Below, piece by piece: positions 49,142-56,817 of a stretch of DNA of 64,000 bases; the first letter of the stretch is position 1; each line of letters starts with the position of its first letter. The notes beneath the pieces are model-generated. The model had not been told where the DNA came from. It worked only from the letters and a program-made list of their open reading frames with translations, and made no database searches. This stretch comes from Lysobacterales bacterium (GTDB lineage: Bacteria > Pseudomonadota > Gammaproteobacteria > Xanthomonadales > Xanthomonadaceae): assembly GCA_014946745.1 (NCBI GenBank), contig JADCRD010000003.1, forward strand, positions 248,001 to 312,000, in the 5' to 3' direction. The position numbers and the translations under genes are program-made.

Positions 49142-50149
49142 ATGGCTTCCGCCCTCCGTCACGACTGGACCCGCGAAGAAGTGGTCGCGCTGTTCGCGCT
49201 GCCCTTCCACGAGCTTCTGTTCCGCGCTGCAACCGTCCACCGCGCGCATTTCAACCCGGATGAGGTGCAGATCTCCACTCTGCTGAGCGTCAAGACTGGC
49301 GGCTGTCCCGAGGACTGCAGCTACTGCCCGCAGGCCGCGCGCTATGCCACCGGCCTGAACGCGCACAAGCTGATGGAGCTCGACGCCGTGCTGGAGAAGG
49401 CGAAGGCCGCGAAGGCGGCCGGTGCGACCCGCTTCTGCATGGGCGCGGCCTGGCGCTCGCCGAAGGACCGCGATGTCGAGAAGGTCGCCGCCATGATCGA
49501 AGGCGTCAATGCGCTGGGCCTTGAGACCTGTGCCACGCTCGGCATGCTGACGCCCGAACAGGCCGAGCGCCTGAAGACCGCGGGGCTCGCCTACTACAAC
49601 CACAACCTCGACACCGCGCCGGAGTTCTACGACAGCGTGATCCGCACCCGCGAGTACCAGGATCGCCTGGACACGCTGGAGCAGGTGCGCCGGGTCGGCA
49701 TGAAGACCTGCTGCGGCGGCATCGTCGGCATGGGCGAGACCCGCGAGCACCGCGCCGGCCTGCTGCAGACCCTGGCCAACATGGCCGAACATCCGGACTC
49801 GGTGCCGATCAACCGTCTGGTGCAAGTGCCCGGCACGCCGCTGCACGGCACCGATCCCATCGACCCGCTGGAGTTCGTGCGCACGATTGCGGTGGCCCGC
49901 ATCCTGATGCCGGCTTCGATGGTGCGCCTCTCGGCCGGCCGCGAAGACATGAGCGACGAGCTGCAGGCGCTGTGTTTCATGGCCGGCGCCAACTCGATCT
50001 TCTACGGCGAGAAGCTGCTCACCACCGGCAACCCGGACACGCAGAAAGACCAGGCCCTGTTCGCACGTCTGGGCTTGAAGCCGATGCCCGCGCCCGCCCA
50101 CGGCGAGCACGTGCATGTCGATCTGAACGCCGTCGACTCGGCGGCCTGA
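49142..50149 (+). CDS. bioB: Biotin synthase
   Basis: 335 residues. A radical-SAM enzyme inserting sulfur into dethiobiotin. The [4Fe-4S] motif CxxxCxxC is [12 protein letters not shown] (Cys55, Cys59, Cys62). Also visible: [34 protein letters not shown], the [11 protein letters not shown] region, and the [2Fe-2S] ligands with [11 protein letters not shown] (Arg). The ATG at 49142 is fixed by GGGGAG 8-13 bases upstream. First gene of bioBFH; bioF follows after 5 bases. Confidence 0.96.
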   Translation: MASALRHDWTREEVVALFALPFHELLFRAATVHRAHFNPDEVQISTLLSVKTGGCPEDCSYCPQAARYATGLNAHKLMELDAVLEKAKAAKAAGATRFCMGAAWRSPKDRDVEKVAAMIEGVNALGLETCATLGMLTPEQAERLKTAGLAYYNHNLDTAPEFYDSVIRTREYQDRLDTLEQVRRVGMKTCCGGIVGMGETREHRAGLLQTLANMAEHPDSVPINRLVQVPGTPLHGTDPIDPLEFVRTIAVARILMPASMVRLSAGREDMSDELQALCFMAGANSIFYGEKLLTTGNPDTQKDQALFARLGLKPMPAPAHGEHVHVDLNAVDSAA

Positions 50150-50154
50150 TCGCC

Positions 50155-51405
50155 ATGGCCCGGCCGTCGCTACTCACCGCGCTGGCCGAGGCCCGCGGCG
50201 TGCGCGCCGCCCAGAAGCGCTCGCGCACCCGGCGCACGATCGAGCGCGCCGAGGGTACGCGGGTCTGGATCGACGGCCGCGAGCTGATCAACTTCTGCAG
50301 CAACGACTATCTGGGCTTGGCCCGCAGCCTCGACGCCACCGCCGCGCTGCAGGAATCGACTGCCTGGCACGGCGTTGGCAGCACGGCTTCGCACCTGGTC
50401 TGCGGCCACCACGCCGAGCATGCCGCGCTGGAGGCCGAGCTGGCGGCCTTCGTCGGCTATCCCAAAGCCCTGCTGTTCGGCTCCGGCTATCTGGCCAATC
50501 TCGCTGTGCTGCAGACCCTGCTGGGTCGCGATGACCTCTGCGTGCAGGACCGGCTCAACCATGCCTGCCTGCTGGATGGGGCCAAGCTCGCCGGCTGTGA
50601 ACTGAAGCGCTACCCGCACGCCGATGCCGAAGCCGCCCTGCGCCAGCTGCGCTCGCGCCCCGAAGCGGCCGCCCTGCTGGCGACCGACGGCGTGTTCAGC
50701 ATGGACGGCGATCTCGCCCCGCTGAAGGACCTGGCGCTCATCGCCCGCGCCGAGAACGCCCTGCTGTTCGTGGACGACGCCCACGGCCTCGGCGTGGTCG
50801 GCCCCGGCGGGCGCGGCTCGGTGGCCGCTGCCGGGCTCGGCGTGAAGCAGGTGCCCTTGCTGATGCTGACGCTCGGCAAAGCGCTGGGCAGCTACGGCGC
50901 GGCCGTCTGCGGTCCGGCTGAGGTGATCGATGCGCTCGCCGAAAGCGCGCGGCCCTATCTGTTCACCACGGCCCTGCCGCCCGCGGTTGCCGCCGCCACC
51001 CGCGCCAATCTGCGCGCGCTGCAGAACGAACCCTGGCGGCGCTACCACCTGGCGGCGCTGATCTCGCGCTTCAGCCGCGGCGCCCGCCGCCTGCGGCTGC
51101 CGATGATCGAATCCAGCACGCCCATCCAGCCGCTCCTGCTCGGCGACGAAGCGCGCGCCCTGCATGCCGCCCGGGAACTGGAAGCCCGCGGCCTCCTGGT
51201 CAGCGCGATCCGTCCGCCGACCGTGCCGGAGGGCAGCGCACGCCTGCGCATCACCCTGTCGGCGGCGCACAGCGATGCGGATGTGGATCTCCTGCTGGCG
51301 GCGCTGGCCGAGCTGGGATTGGAGAAGCGCGAACCGCAGACCGGGGATTCGGGATCGGCTGGTGCGCGCGGTGAACGTTTGGCCGAGGCTGCGCCGGAAG
51401 CCTGA
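50155..51405 (+). CDS. bioF: 8-amino-7-oxononanoate synthase
   Basis: 416 residues. PLP-dependent condensation of pimeloyl-ACP (or -CoA) with L-alanine, the first ring-forming step of biotin synthesis. Visible: NFCSNDYLGLARSLDATAAL, STASHLVCGHHAEHAALEAE, VDDAHGLGVVGPGGRGS and the PLP lysine in LTLGKALGSYGAAV (Lys242). The end (about 390-416) is a non-conserved tail (SGSAGARGERLAEAAPEA). The start at 50155 gives the common MARPSLLTALAEARG N-terminus. The 259-base gap before bioH holds two repeat features. Confidence 0.95.
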   Translation: MARPSLLTALAEARGVRAAQKRSRTRRTIERAEGTRVWIDGRELINFCSNDYLGLARSLDATAALQESTAWHGVGSTASHLVCGHHAEHAALEAELAAFVGYPKALLFGSGYLANLAVLQTLLGRDDLCVQDRLNHACLLDGAKLAGCELKRYPHADAEAALRQLRSRPEAAALLATDGVFSMDGDLAPLKDLALIARAENALLFVDDAHGLGVVGPGGRGSVAAAGLGVKQVPLLMLTLGKALGSYGAAVCGPAEVIDALAESARPYLFTTALPPAVAAATRANLRALQNEPWRRYHLAALISRFSRGARRLRLPMIESSTPIQPLLLGDEARALHAARELEARGLLVSAIRPPTVPEGSARLRITLSAAHSDADVDLLLAALAELGLEKREPQTGDSGSAGARGERLAEAAPEA

Positions 51406-51463
51406 GCTTCGGCCTGTGTGGCTCCGCGAGCCACCTGCAGGTTGCAGGTCCGCGCCTTGGACA

Positions 51464-51510
51464 GCCCCTCATCCGGCGCTGCGCGCCACCTTCTCCCGTG
51501 GGGAGAAGGG
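51464..51510 (+). repeat. REP-like hairpin element
   Basis: CCCCTCATCC followed by GGCGCTGCGCGCC and the perfect stem CCTTCTCCC (51489-51497), loop GTG, GGGAGAAGG (51501-51509). Elements of this CCTCATCC...CTTCTCCC shape are common intergenic repeats in Proteobacteria. A 7-bp inverted repeat ACCTGCA/TGCAGGT lies just upstream (51433-51449). Confidence 0.6.
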
Positions 51511-51618
51511 CAGCGGGCGTCGACCCTTTGCGCGATCGCGCGGACCATTCCCGCACGCCGGTGGTCGGCCTACTGGCGTCGCCCAGTCCAGAATCTGCGC
51601 CAATCTGAAACGCTCGAT

Positions 51619-51657
51619 CCCGAATCCCGAATCCCGAATCCCGAATCCCGAATCCCG
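51619..51657. repeat. 7-bp tandem repeat CCCGAAT x5 upstream of bioH
   Basis: Five perfect copies of CCCGAAT at 51619-51653 plus a partial copy (CCCG). It ends 8 bases before the bioH ATG, so copy number changes would alter the spacing of the translation initiation region. Confidence 0.9.
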
Positions 51658-51664
51658 GCTCTCC

Positions 51665-52426
51665 ATGCACATCGAACTACAGGGCCACGGCCCACCGCTC
51701 GTCCTCCTCCACGGCTGGGCCATGCACAGCGGCGTGTTCGCGCCGCTGATCGAGCGCCTGTCCGAACACCATGAACTGCACCTGGTCGATCTGCCCGGTC
51801 ATGGCTACAGCACCGAGCGCGACGACCTCGATCTCGCCAATGCCGCCGCGCGCATCGCCCAGGTTGTGCCACCCGCGCCCTGGCTGGGCTGGTCCCTGGG
51901 CGGGCAGATCGCGCTGCAGGCGGCGATCGAGCAGCCGGGCCGCGTGCTGGGCCTGATCGCCATCGCCAGCTCGCCGCGCTTCGTGCGCGGACCGGATTGG
52001 CCGCAGGCGGTCTCGCCGGAAATCTTCGAGCAGTTCGCCGACGAGCTGGGGCGCGACTACCGCGGCACGCTGGAGCGTTTTCTGAGTCTGGAGGCGATCG
52101 GCAGCGAGCACGGTCGCGAGGTGCTGAAGATCCTGCGCGCCTGCGTGTTCGAACGCAGCGAGCCGGCGCAGGCCGCGCTGCTGCAGGGCCTGGCCATGCT
52201 CGGCCACGTCGACCTGCGCGAAGAGCTGCGCACGCTCGACGTGCCCAGCCTGTGGATCGCCGGCCGCCGCGATCGCCTGGTCCCGCCCGCCGCCATGCGT
52301 GCCGCCGCCGAGCTGCAGCCCGGCGCGCGCTACCTGTGCATCGAGGGCGCGGGGCATGCGCCCTTCGTCAGCCACACGGACGACTGCCTGAGAGCCATCC
52401 TCGAGTTTGTGGATGGGATGGCTTGA
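51665..52426 (+). CDS. bioH: Pimeloyl-ACP methyl ester esterase
   Basis: 253 residues, alpha/beta-hydrolase. Releases pimeloyl-ACP from its methyl ester at the end of the BioC-BioH pimelate pathway. Visible: LVLLHGWAMHSGVF (oxyanion region), VDLPGHGYS, nucleophile Ser77 in GWSLGGQIAL, Asp in IAGRRDRLVPPAAM and His in IEGAGHAPFVSH. In this organism the next gene in the same direction is not bioC. The start ATG 51665 directly follows the tandem repeat. Confidence 0.93.
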   Translation: MHIELQGHGPPLVLLHGWAMHSGVFAPLIERLSEHHELHLVDLPGHGYSTERDDLDLANAAARIAQVVPPAPWLGWSLGGQIALQAAIEQPGRVLGLIAIASSPRFVRGPDWPQAVSPEIFEQFADELGRDYRGTLERFLSLEAIGSEHGREVLKILRACVFERSEPAQAALLQGLAMLGHVDLREELRTLDVPSLWIAGRRDRLVPPAAMRAAAELQPGARYLCIEGAGHAPFVSHTDDCLRAILEFVDGMA

Positions 52427-52601
52427 TGTCCGAGCTGCTGCTCGCACGTCCTTGCACGGCATGTAGGTAGAGGCGTGAGCGCCGACCGGAGTGAGGAGCA
52501 CCCTGTCTGATTTGACAGGTGGCTCTGTTCCTGAGGGGGGGCTAGGCTGCTGGCGCGGCCGAAGGCACGGCCGCGTTCGAGATAATCATGGAGATGTTCA
52601 G

Positions 52602-53159
52602 ATGAAAAATTCACAGCATGGACTTTGTTTGGCGCTCTTGCTCGGGCTGTCTGCGCCGGCAGCGTTTGCGACGGATCAAGCCTTGGATGGCGCCACCGCG
52701 GCGGTCGAAGAGCGCGGTGAAATCAGGTTGATTGGAGGTCCGAAATCTGCCGCCTACCGGTACGTGCTTCCCTATACCGGCCCGAACACCCATATCGCTG
52801 AAGAAGTGTCGATCTCGGTAGCGTTTCCCAAAGGCGTCGAAATCGAGAGCATCGGTGCGGTGGTGCCGTCACGGCCGGTCGTCCACAGGCCCCGCGAGCA
52901 GACGCCGAAGAACTCTCCCATTCCGGGCGGTCCGGATCCGATTGGTTCCGGCATCAGTCTGGGCGACAGGACCAACACTCACATTCTTGGCCACTGCTTC
53001 GATGTCGGCCATAGGCCAATGCCTGGAAACATTCAGTATGAGTGGACCTGGCAGAATCGAGTCGACACCGACGGCGATAACAAGCCTGACAGTGATCCGG
53101 GCTGGGTGCTCACCGGCGTCAAAATAGAGTTCCCCGTGGTGAATTCCGAGATCTGCTGA
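52602..53159 (+). CDS. Orphan secreted protein, 185 aa
   Basis: Starts MKNSQHGLCLALLLGLSAPA with a signal peptide that ends around AFA-TD. The mature part is beta-like: RGEIRLIGGPKSAAYRYVLP, VSISVAFPKGVEIESIGAVV, then LGHCFDVGHRPMPGNIQYEW and a C-terminal IEFPVVNSEIC. Two cysteines remain in the mature part, one at the very end. No family recognised. The base composition is visibly less GC-rich than its neighbours and the gene has its own terminator, which suggests an acquired or lineage-specific gene. A sequence resembling TTGACA lies at 52512, but no suitable -10 follows. Confidence 0.7.
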   Translation: MKNSQHGLCLALLLGLSAPAAFATDQALDGATAAVEERGEIRLIGGPKSAAYRYVLPYTGPNTHIAEEVSISVAFPKGVEIESIGAVVPSRPVVHRPREQTPKNSPIPGGPDPIGSGISLGDRTNTHILGHCFDVGHRPMPGNIQYEWTWQNRVDTDGDNKPDSDPGWVLTGVKIEFPVVNSEIC

Positions 53160-53189
53160 GTCTCGGAACGCGTCACGCGAAACGGCATG

Positions 53190-53223
53190 ACCTCGACCGC
53201 CTTCTGGGCGGTCGAGGTGTTTG
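53190..53223 (+). terminator. Rho-independent terminator after the orphan secreted protein
   Basis: A perfect 12-bp stem, ACCTCGACCGCC (53190-53201) and GGCGGTCGAGGT (53207-53218), loop TTCTG, followed by GTTTG. It lies 30 bases after the stop and also faces the convergent amidase gene. Confidence 0.8.
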
Positions 53224-53241
53224 ATGAGTCGCGAAGCGGCT

Positions 53242-54813
53242 CTACTCCTCCACCCCCGCCGGCCCGCGCTCCGCATACGTCGGCGGCTTGCGCCACTGCG
53301 TGGCCTGTTCAAACGCATACGCATAGCCGATCAGCTTGGCCTCGCTGAACTTCGCGCCGAACAGGGTCAGGCCCACCGGCAGGCCGTGCACTTGGCCCAT
53401 CGGCACGCTGATGCTGGGATAGCCCGAAATCGCCGCCATGCCCGAGCTGCCGCCGCTGGGGCTGTCACCGTTGACCCAGTCGACGCGCCAGGCCGGCCCG
53501 GTGCTGGGGCCGATCAGCGCATCGAGATCGTGTTCGGCCATCGCCGCATCGATGCCCTCCGGCCCCGCGAGTCGACGCGCGTCGTCGCGCGCGCGCAGGT
53601 AGGCGGGCGCCTGCGTGCCGCCGCTGGCTGCGGCCTGCTCCATCCACTGCTGGCCGAACCAGCGCAGCACCGTGTCGGCGCGCGCGCTGTTGAAGGCGAT
53701 GACCTCGTCAATGGTCTTCACCGGCACGCCGCTGCGGGTGGCGAGGTAGGCGTTCAGATCGTCGCGGAACTCATGCACCAGCACGGTCAGCTCGTTGCCC
53801 GAAGCCTCGGCGCGGGTCGGCAGGCTCACCTGGTCGACGATCTCCGCACCGGCCGCGCGCAGGGCCTCGATGGCCGCCTCGAAGCGCGCGTCGACGCCGC
53901 GGTGGAACCCGGCCAGCTCGCGCACCACGCCGATGCGCGCGCCTTTCAGCGCGCCCGCATCCAGCGCCGCGAGGTAGTCGACGTCAGGCGCGCCGCTGTC
54001 CACCGTCGATGCATCACGCGGATCACTGCCCGCAATGGCCTGCAGCAGCAGGGCCGCATCGCGCACGCTGCGCGCCATCGGCCCGGCGGTGTCCTGGCTG
54101 CTGCTGATCGGCACGATGCCGGCGCGGCTGACGAGGCCGATGCTCGGCTTGATCCCGACAAGTCCATTGACCGAACTCGGACAGAGGATGCTGCCGTCGG
54201 TCTCGGTGCCGATCGTCGCTGCGGCCAGACTGGCTGCCGCTGCCGCGCCGCTGCCCGAGGACGAGCCGCAGGGCGAGCGCTCCAGCGCATACGGATTCTT
54301 CGTCTGCCCACCGCGGCTGCTCCAGCCGCTGCTGCTGCGGCGACCGCGGAAGTTGGCCCACTCGCTGAGGTTGGTCTTGCCGAGGATCACCGCGCCGGCC
54401 TCGCGCAGGCGCGCGGCGACGGTGGCGTCCTGCGCGGCGGGCTCGCCCACCAGGGCGATCGAGCCGGCCGAGGTCTGCATCGCGTCGCCGGTGTCGATGT
54501 TGTCCTTCAGCAGGATCGGTATCCCGTGCAGAGGCCCGCGCAGCGTGCCCGCAGCGCGTTCGGCGTCGAGTGCTTCGGCGATCTTCAGCGCGTCCGGGTT
54601 CAGTTCGATGACGGCGTTGATCCGCGGCCCCGCACGGTCGATGCGCTCGATGCGCTCAAGGTAGGCGCGCACCAGGTCCTGTGAACTGACCGTGCCGGCG
54701 GCCTGCGCTGCCGCCAGTTCCGCAAGGCTGCGTTCTTCCACGGCGAACTCGGCGCGCGCCGCGGCCGGCAGTGCAAGGCAAGCGATCCACAGCAGGCAGG
54801 TGAGCTTGGGCAT
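53242..54813 (-). CDS. Exported amidase (amidase-signature family)
   Basis: 523 residues with a signal peptide (LTCLLWIACLALPAAARA). The amidase signature triad is in place: Lys in GIPILLKDNIDTGDAMQTSA, and the serines in CGSSSGSGAAAAASLA. The stretch TIGTETDGSILCPSSVNGLV supplies the glycine-serine-rich core. The family hydrolyses amide bonds (aryl/acyl amides, also peptides); the substrate is not predictable. It is likely periplasmic. Convergent with the orphan secreted protein; divergent from kdp. Confidence 0.9.
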   Translation of the reverse strand: MPKLTCLLWIACLALPAAARAEFAVEERSLAELAAAQAAGTVSSQDLVRAYLERIERIDRAGPRINAVIELNPDALKIAEALDAERAAGTLRGPLHGIPILLKDNIDTGDAMQTSAGSIALVGEPAAQDATVAARLREAGAVILGKTNLSEWANFRGRRSSSGWSSRGGQTKNPYALERSPCGSSSGSGAAAAASLAAATIGTETDGSILCPSSVNGLVGIKPSIGLVSRAGIVPISSSQDTAGPMARSVRDAALLLQAIAGSDPRDASTVDSGAPDVDYLAALDAGALKGARIGVVRELAGFHRGVDARFEAAIEALRAAGAEIVDQVSLPTRAEASGNELTVLVHEFRDDLNAYLATRSGVPVKTIDEVIAFNSARADTVLRWFGQQWMEQAAASGGTQAPAYLRARDDARRLAGPEGIDAAMAEHDLDALIGPSTGPAWRVDWVNGDSPSGGSSGMAAISGYPSISVPMGQVHGLPVGLTLFGAKFSEAKLIGYAYAFEQATQWRKPPTYAERGPAGVEE

Positions 54814-54910
54814 GGCGGTGCTCCAACGGGGCCGGCGCAGTGTGCGCGCAGGCGCGCCGGCTGACGCGTGACGGAGGGCAGGGGCGCTGCGCCTGGCAAC
54901 CCGGCGGGCT

Positions 54911-54929
54911 GTTTACGCAACGTTTACGC
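54911..54929 (+). promoter_or_regulatory. Direct repeat in the kdp upstream region, candidate KdpE site
   Basis: GTTTACGC (54911-54918) and GTTTACGC (54922-54929), identical 8-mers with an 11-base period, one helical turn. This matches the tandem half-site layout used by OmpR-family regulators. It lies 170-188 bases before kdpA and 98-116 bases after the divergent amidase start, on the other side. No clear promoter hexamers could be placed with confidence. Confidence 0.4.
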
Positions 54930-55015
54930 CATCGCACCGGTTTTGCCATCGAAGCGCTACGCCGGCTGCGCGGATGCTGGCGGCGCCAGATCGCGGCGCC
55001 ACAGCGGAGACTTCG

Positions 55016-55102
55016 ATGACGCTGAACCTTTGGGCTTTGAGTCCGGCGCCGTGCCTGCGCCCGGGCGCCCGGCTCACGATCAGGGGCAGGGCGCGGGCAT
55101 GA
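55016..55102 (+). other. Possible 28-codon leader reading frame, coupled to kdpA
   Basis: An ATG at 55016, with CGGAGA 5-10 bases upstream, opens a 28-residue frame (MTLNLWALSPAPCLRPGARL...) that ends at the TGA overlapping the kdpA ATG by 4 bases. It is not hydrophobic, so it is not kdpF. Whether it is translated is not known from the sequence. Confidence 0.3.
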
Positions 55103-56808
55103 GCGCGATCCTGCTCGTCTACGCGCTTGCGATTCTGTTCGCCCTGCCCTTGGGCTACTGGCTTTCGCGCGTGCTGCGCACCGCGCCCATGCCCGGCGAT
55201 CGCGTCTTCGGCCTCATCGAAAAGCCGATCTACGCCGCGCTCGGGGTCGATCCAGCGCGCGGCATGCGCTGGCAGGGCTACGCCCGCGCCTTCGTGCTCA
55301 GCAACCTGGCGCTGGGCGCGCTGGTGCTGGCGATCCTTCTCCTGCAGCACCGTTTGCCGCTGAACCCGGACGGGGTCGGGCCGCTGTCCTGGGACCTCGC
55401 CCTGCACACGCTGGTGAGTTTCCTCACCAACACCAATCAGCAGCACTACGCGGGCCAGGCGCAGCTGTCGTACCTGTCGCAGCTGGCGGGCATCGTGACG
55501 CTGCAGGTGGTGACGCCGATGATGGGCCTCGCCATCGCCGCGGCCATGCTGCGCGGCTTGCTTGGCGGCCGCAACGCAGCCACCGCCAAGGAAGGTGACG
55601 CGCGCGACGTCGGCAACTACTACACCGACGTCGTGCGTGTGACGGTGCGGGCCTTCCTGCCGGTGGCGCTCGGCGTGTCGCTGCTGCTGACCTGGCAGGG
55701 CGTGCCCTCCACGTTCGCGGCTGCGGTCAAGGTCACGCCGATCGACGCCACCGCCGGTCGTGCGGATCAGGTGATTCCGCTCGGCCCGGTCGCGCCGATG
55801 GTGGCGGTCAAGCAGCTCGGCACCAACGGTGGCGGCTGGTATGGGCCGAATTCGGCGCTGCCGCTGGAGAACCCGACGCCGCTGTCGAACCTCGTGCAGA
55901 CCGTGTCGATCCTGGTGTTCCCGATGGCCGCGGTGTTCATGATCGGCGGGCTCAGCGGGCGGCGGCGGCTGGCGCTCATGGCCTTCGGCAGCATGCTGCT
56001 GATGTCGGCAGGGCTGACCGGTCTGAGCGTCTGGGCCGAGCAGGCGCCCAACGCCGCGGCGGCGGGGCTGGCCGCGGCTGCACCGAACCTCGAGGGCAAG
56101 GAGCTGCGCTTCGGCAGCGAGGCCTCGGCGCTGTGGACGGCCGTGACCACGCAAACCTCGAACGGCTCGGTCAACGCCATGCACGATTCGCTCAACCCGC
56201 TGGCCGGCCTCGCCGCCATGGCAGGCATGCTAGTCAACTCGGTCTGGGGCGGCATCGGCTGCGGGCTGGTCAACTTCTTCGTCTACGTGCTGCTGGCGGT
56301 GTTCCTTTCCGGCCTGATGATCGGCCGCACGCCGGAGCTGTTCGGCCGCAAGCTTGAGGTGCGCGAGATGCGGCTCTTGTCGGTGCTGATCGTGCTGCAG
56401 CCCCTACTGGTGCTGGGCTTCACCGCGGTGACGCTGGCCGTGCCCGCGCTCAGCGGCCACAGCCACCCCGGCTCGCATGGCCTCTCGCAGGTGTTCTACG
56501 AGTACACCTCGGCGTTCGCCAACAACGGCTCCGGCTTCGAGGGCTTAAGCGACGCCACGCCCTGGTGGAACCTGAGCTGCGTCGTCCTGCTGCTGGCCGG
56601 TCGCTACGCCGGCTTGCTGATCCCGCTGGCGATTGCCGGTTCGCTCGCCACGAAGCGCGTCGCGCCCGCGAGTCCGGCATCGCTGGATATCGAGGGCCCG
56701 GTGTTCGCGGCCACCCTGCTCGCAGTCATCGTGCTGCTCACCCTGCTGTGCTTTCTGCCTGTGCTCGCGCTGGGCCCGATCGCCGAGCACCTGGCGCTGG
56801 GCGCCTGA
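55099..56808 (+). CDS. kdpA: Potassium-transporting ATPase subunit A
   Basis: 569 residues. The K+-selective channel-like subunit of the Kdp complex in the inner membrane. The four pore-loop regions are visible: TNTNQQHYAGQ, GTNGGGWYGPNSALPLENPT, TSNGSVNAMHDSLNP and ANNGSGFEGL. The open frame upstream of 55099 is not conserved, so the start MSAILLVYALAILFA is chosen. First gene of kdpABCDE. No kdpF-like 30-residue hydrophobic gene lies upstream. Confidence 0.95.
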   Translation: MSAILLVYALAILFALPLGYWLSRVLRTAPMPGDRVFGLIEKPIYAALGVDPARGMRWQGYARAFVLSNLALGALVLAILLLQHRLPLNPDGVGPLSWDLALHTLVSFLTNTNQQHYAGQAQLSYLSQLAGIVTLQVVTPMMGLAIAAAMLRGLLGGRNAATAKEGDARDVGNYYTDVVRVTVRAFLPVALGVSLLLTWQGVPSTFAAAVKVTPIDATAGRADQVIPLGPVAPMVAVKQLGTNGGGWYGPNSALPLENPTPLSNLVQTVSILVFPMAAVFMIGGLSGRRRLALMAFGSMLLMSAGLTGLSVWAEQAPNAAAAGLAAAAPNLEGKELRFGSEASALWTAVTTQTSNGSVNAMHDSLNPLAGLAAMAGMLVNSVWGGIGCGLVNFFVYVLLAVFLSGLMIGRTPELFGRKLEVREMRLLSVLIVLQPLLVLGFTAVTLAVPALSGHSHPGSHGLSQVFYEYTSAFANNGSGFEGLSDATPWWNLSCVVLLLAGRYAGLLIPLAIAGSLATKRVAPASPASLDIEGPVFAATLLAVIVLLTLLCFLPVLALGPIAEHLALGA

Positions 56809-56817
56809 GGACTTGCC

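Noticed and set aside
52427-52471. Short frame MSELLLARPCTACR directly after bioH as a bioC remnant
   Set aside because: It is only 14 codons and has no feature of BioC. Its TGATG position is suggestive but not evidence.
53221-54684. Open frame of about 490 codons on the plus strand
   Set aside because: Antisense to the amidase gene, with Arg/Ala/His-biased sequence and no domain.
55016-55102. kdpF
   Set aside because: The small frame before kdpA has the right length but is not hydrophobic; KdpF is a single membrane helix.
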